Assembly: GCA_030710605.1 (NCBI GenBank)
Contig: CP092865.1
Coordinates: 29,358,190 to 29,422,189 of the forward strand
Direction: 5' to 3'
Source of the DNA: Cordylochernes scorpioides
Taxonomy: Eukaryota > Arthropoda > Arachnida > Pseudoscorpiones > Chernetidae
DNA length: 64,000 bases
How positions within the stretch are numbered: the stretch's first letter is position 1; every line of letters begins with the position of its first letter. The translations under genes were made by a program, and so were the position numbers. The notes beneath the pieces are model-generated. The model worked only from the letters and a program-made list of their open reading frames with translations. It ran no database searches and had not been told where the DNA came from. Shown in pieces: positions 62,420 through 64,000 of this stretch.

Positions 62420-62630
62420 TGTATTGTTTTGAAAAAAGAGGCTTTCTACAAGGTACGTCAGATGTAGGTATACCTGTTCACGTGTAGACAAAGTACCAAA
62501 TGTAACTGTCGAATCAGACAGAGAGAGATGATATTGTTTTGACAAACGTTATTTCTATAAGATACGACAGATGTAGTTCTAGTTGCACATGTGTAGACAA
62601 AGTACCAAATGTAATTACAACAACACATGA
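62420..62630. repeat. Tandem duplication, about 107-bp period
   Basis: TATTGTTTTGA, GATGTAG and GTGTAGACAAAGTACCAAAT recur in order at about 62425 and 62532. Confidence 0.75.
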
Positions 62631-64000
62631 CTAAGATAAAAAAAAATGAAAATAACCTGACAAAAAATCACAATAAATATAATTAAAAAGTACTTATCTT
62701 TATTAGACTTTCGAAATGGAGCGTCTGGGGTTCAAGAAGTAATGCGAGGCGGCAATATAGGGAAACTAGCTCAAGAGCATTATTAATTCCACGGCCGTTC
62801 ATAACATAACAAAATGACACACATATATTATATATCTTATAAAAAATAAACTATATATTTGACCGAATGCGGAAAAATTTGCAGATATTGAATATATGTC
62901 AAATATTATAATTTTTGGCAGAGACAGAGAGAGAGAGATGTTTGATATTATATCATTCAGATATTAATTTTTATCCACTATAATCTGTGATTTGATAATC
63001 TGTGGTGTTAAGCATGCGTTTAAGCTAATATAGATTTATGAGATATGTGAGGTAATTTATATAAATATTTATTGTTAAAGAGAAAGTTAGGTTATTTTTA
63101 CCAGTAGGGCTATCTTAAATATATTTAGAAATTTATGTTCATTTAAATTATTTAGTTTGTTCCTTCAATAAAAAGGTGATCTTTATTTTAAAAGATAGTA
63201 ATAATTACGATCCACCCAACAAGAGAAGTTTAACACGATAGACATAATTAAATAGGTACACTATCAATATTATTTCATTCTACAAGATAGTAATCATAAA
63301 TTGATTTAATATGAAAAATGTTTCTATTAAAATTGAAAATAGTTTGAAACAGTCTATTTTGAATATAATAGAAAAATGCTCAAAAGAACATTCTTTAAAG
63401 GTTTGACAAAATGACAAAATCAGGTTTCTTTGGAGTTTCCTTTTTTCTTGTATAGTAAAAAAGATATCTACCATTATCTTGAGTTTTTCGTCGTTACTGA
63501 GTATGGGATATTTGTAAGGCTCGTTCTCAAAGTTGAAGGAACATTGGAATGTCACGATGGCTGTAATCATCTCTTTGGAATCTTAAGTTCGTGTATTTAC
63601 TGAGGAAGATTTCTCATTACACATTTTTTAGATACTTAACAATGAATGAAAAACAATTATTCTTAAATTATGCTCACAAAACATGCTTTATTTCTTATTT
63701 CTTTTCTCCAAATATTTGATAAAGATATCCTCGGGTTAATAATAAATGCTCTCAACTCAAAACTTTGTAGTTTTTAAAGCTTGCCTCTAGTTTAAATGCT
63801 TCAATTTAAGAAATTTTCCTCAGTAAGAATTAATTTCAATTTTATCAGATCACGCAAGTGCCCATTAAAATATTGAAACAAAGAAATATATTAGGAGTAT
63901 AAATAAGTTCGTGCAGCTTTTTTTTTTCTAAAATTGAAGTTTATTGTGAAAAATTGGTTAGACATTCAATGTTCAAAATATTGTCCGTCGCTAGCCACTA
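62631..64000. other. AT-rich stretch, nothing recognised
   Basis: A 96-codon minus-strand frame (63280-63570) is hydrophobic, phenylalanine-rich and without a known motif. I take it as chance in T-rich DNA. No other signal. Confidence 0.45.

Overview
This window looks like intergenic DNA of an AT-rich invertebrate nuclear genome. I found no bacterial-type operons, no rRNA and no convincing multi-exon host gene. Almost everything recognisable is transposon-derived: BEL/Pao and other LTR elements, Penelope-like elements (PLEs) with GIY-YIG endonucleases, DD34D mariners, LINE fragments, Helitrons, hAT and Tc1-type MITEs, tRNA-derived SINEs and several minisatellites. The element mix and a TATA box with a TCAGT initiator in one LTR family suit an arthropod, perhaps a chelicerate. 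A mollusc is not excluded and I cannot name a species.

Layout. 1-9 kb: degenerate dispersed repeats, a Helitron-like fragment carrying a tRNA-Gly-like gene, and two facing LTR-like segments. 9.4-10 kb: a 168-bp tandem repeat. 11-14.8 kb: an LTR element with two ~545-bp LTRs and small unfamiliar ORFs instead of gag-pol. 15-18.4 kb: a 1.29-kb mariner next to a head-to-head pair of truncated PLE copies. 19.8-24.6 kb: a SINE, a gag-like stub, a LINE split by a second mariner, and a hammerhead-like motif. 25.8-31.7 kb: degenerate tandem DNA, a 51-bp minisatellite in two opposite arrays, foldback hairpins, and two more tRNA-Gly-containing Helitron fragments. 33.7-46 kb: a three-level nest in which a 94-bp satellite array is interrupted by a PLE, itself interrupted by a very young 7.5-kb BEL/Pao element. 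46-51 kb: palindromic PLE termini, a Tc1-type MITE and a possible promoter/first exon. 51-61 kb: a Helitron-rich block with SINEs, a hAT MITE with perfect target-site duplication and an internally deleted Helitron replicase-helicase. 61-64 kb: LINE remnants and AT-rich DNA.

The only near-intact protein-coding element is the BEL/Pao polyprotein on the minus strand (35203-40459). It has gag zinc knuckles, aspartic protease, reverse transcriptase, RNase H and integrase. Its frame breaks at a six-G run just before the integrase C-terminal domain. The most unusual signals are the recurrent tRNA-Gly inside Helitron-like units, the PLE-type hammerhead-like hairpins that recur as head-to-head palindromes, and the small ORFs of the 11-14.8 kb LTR element.
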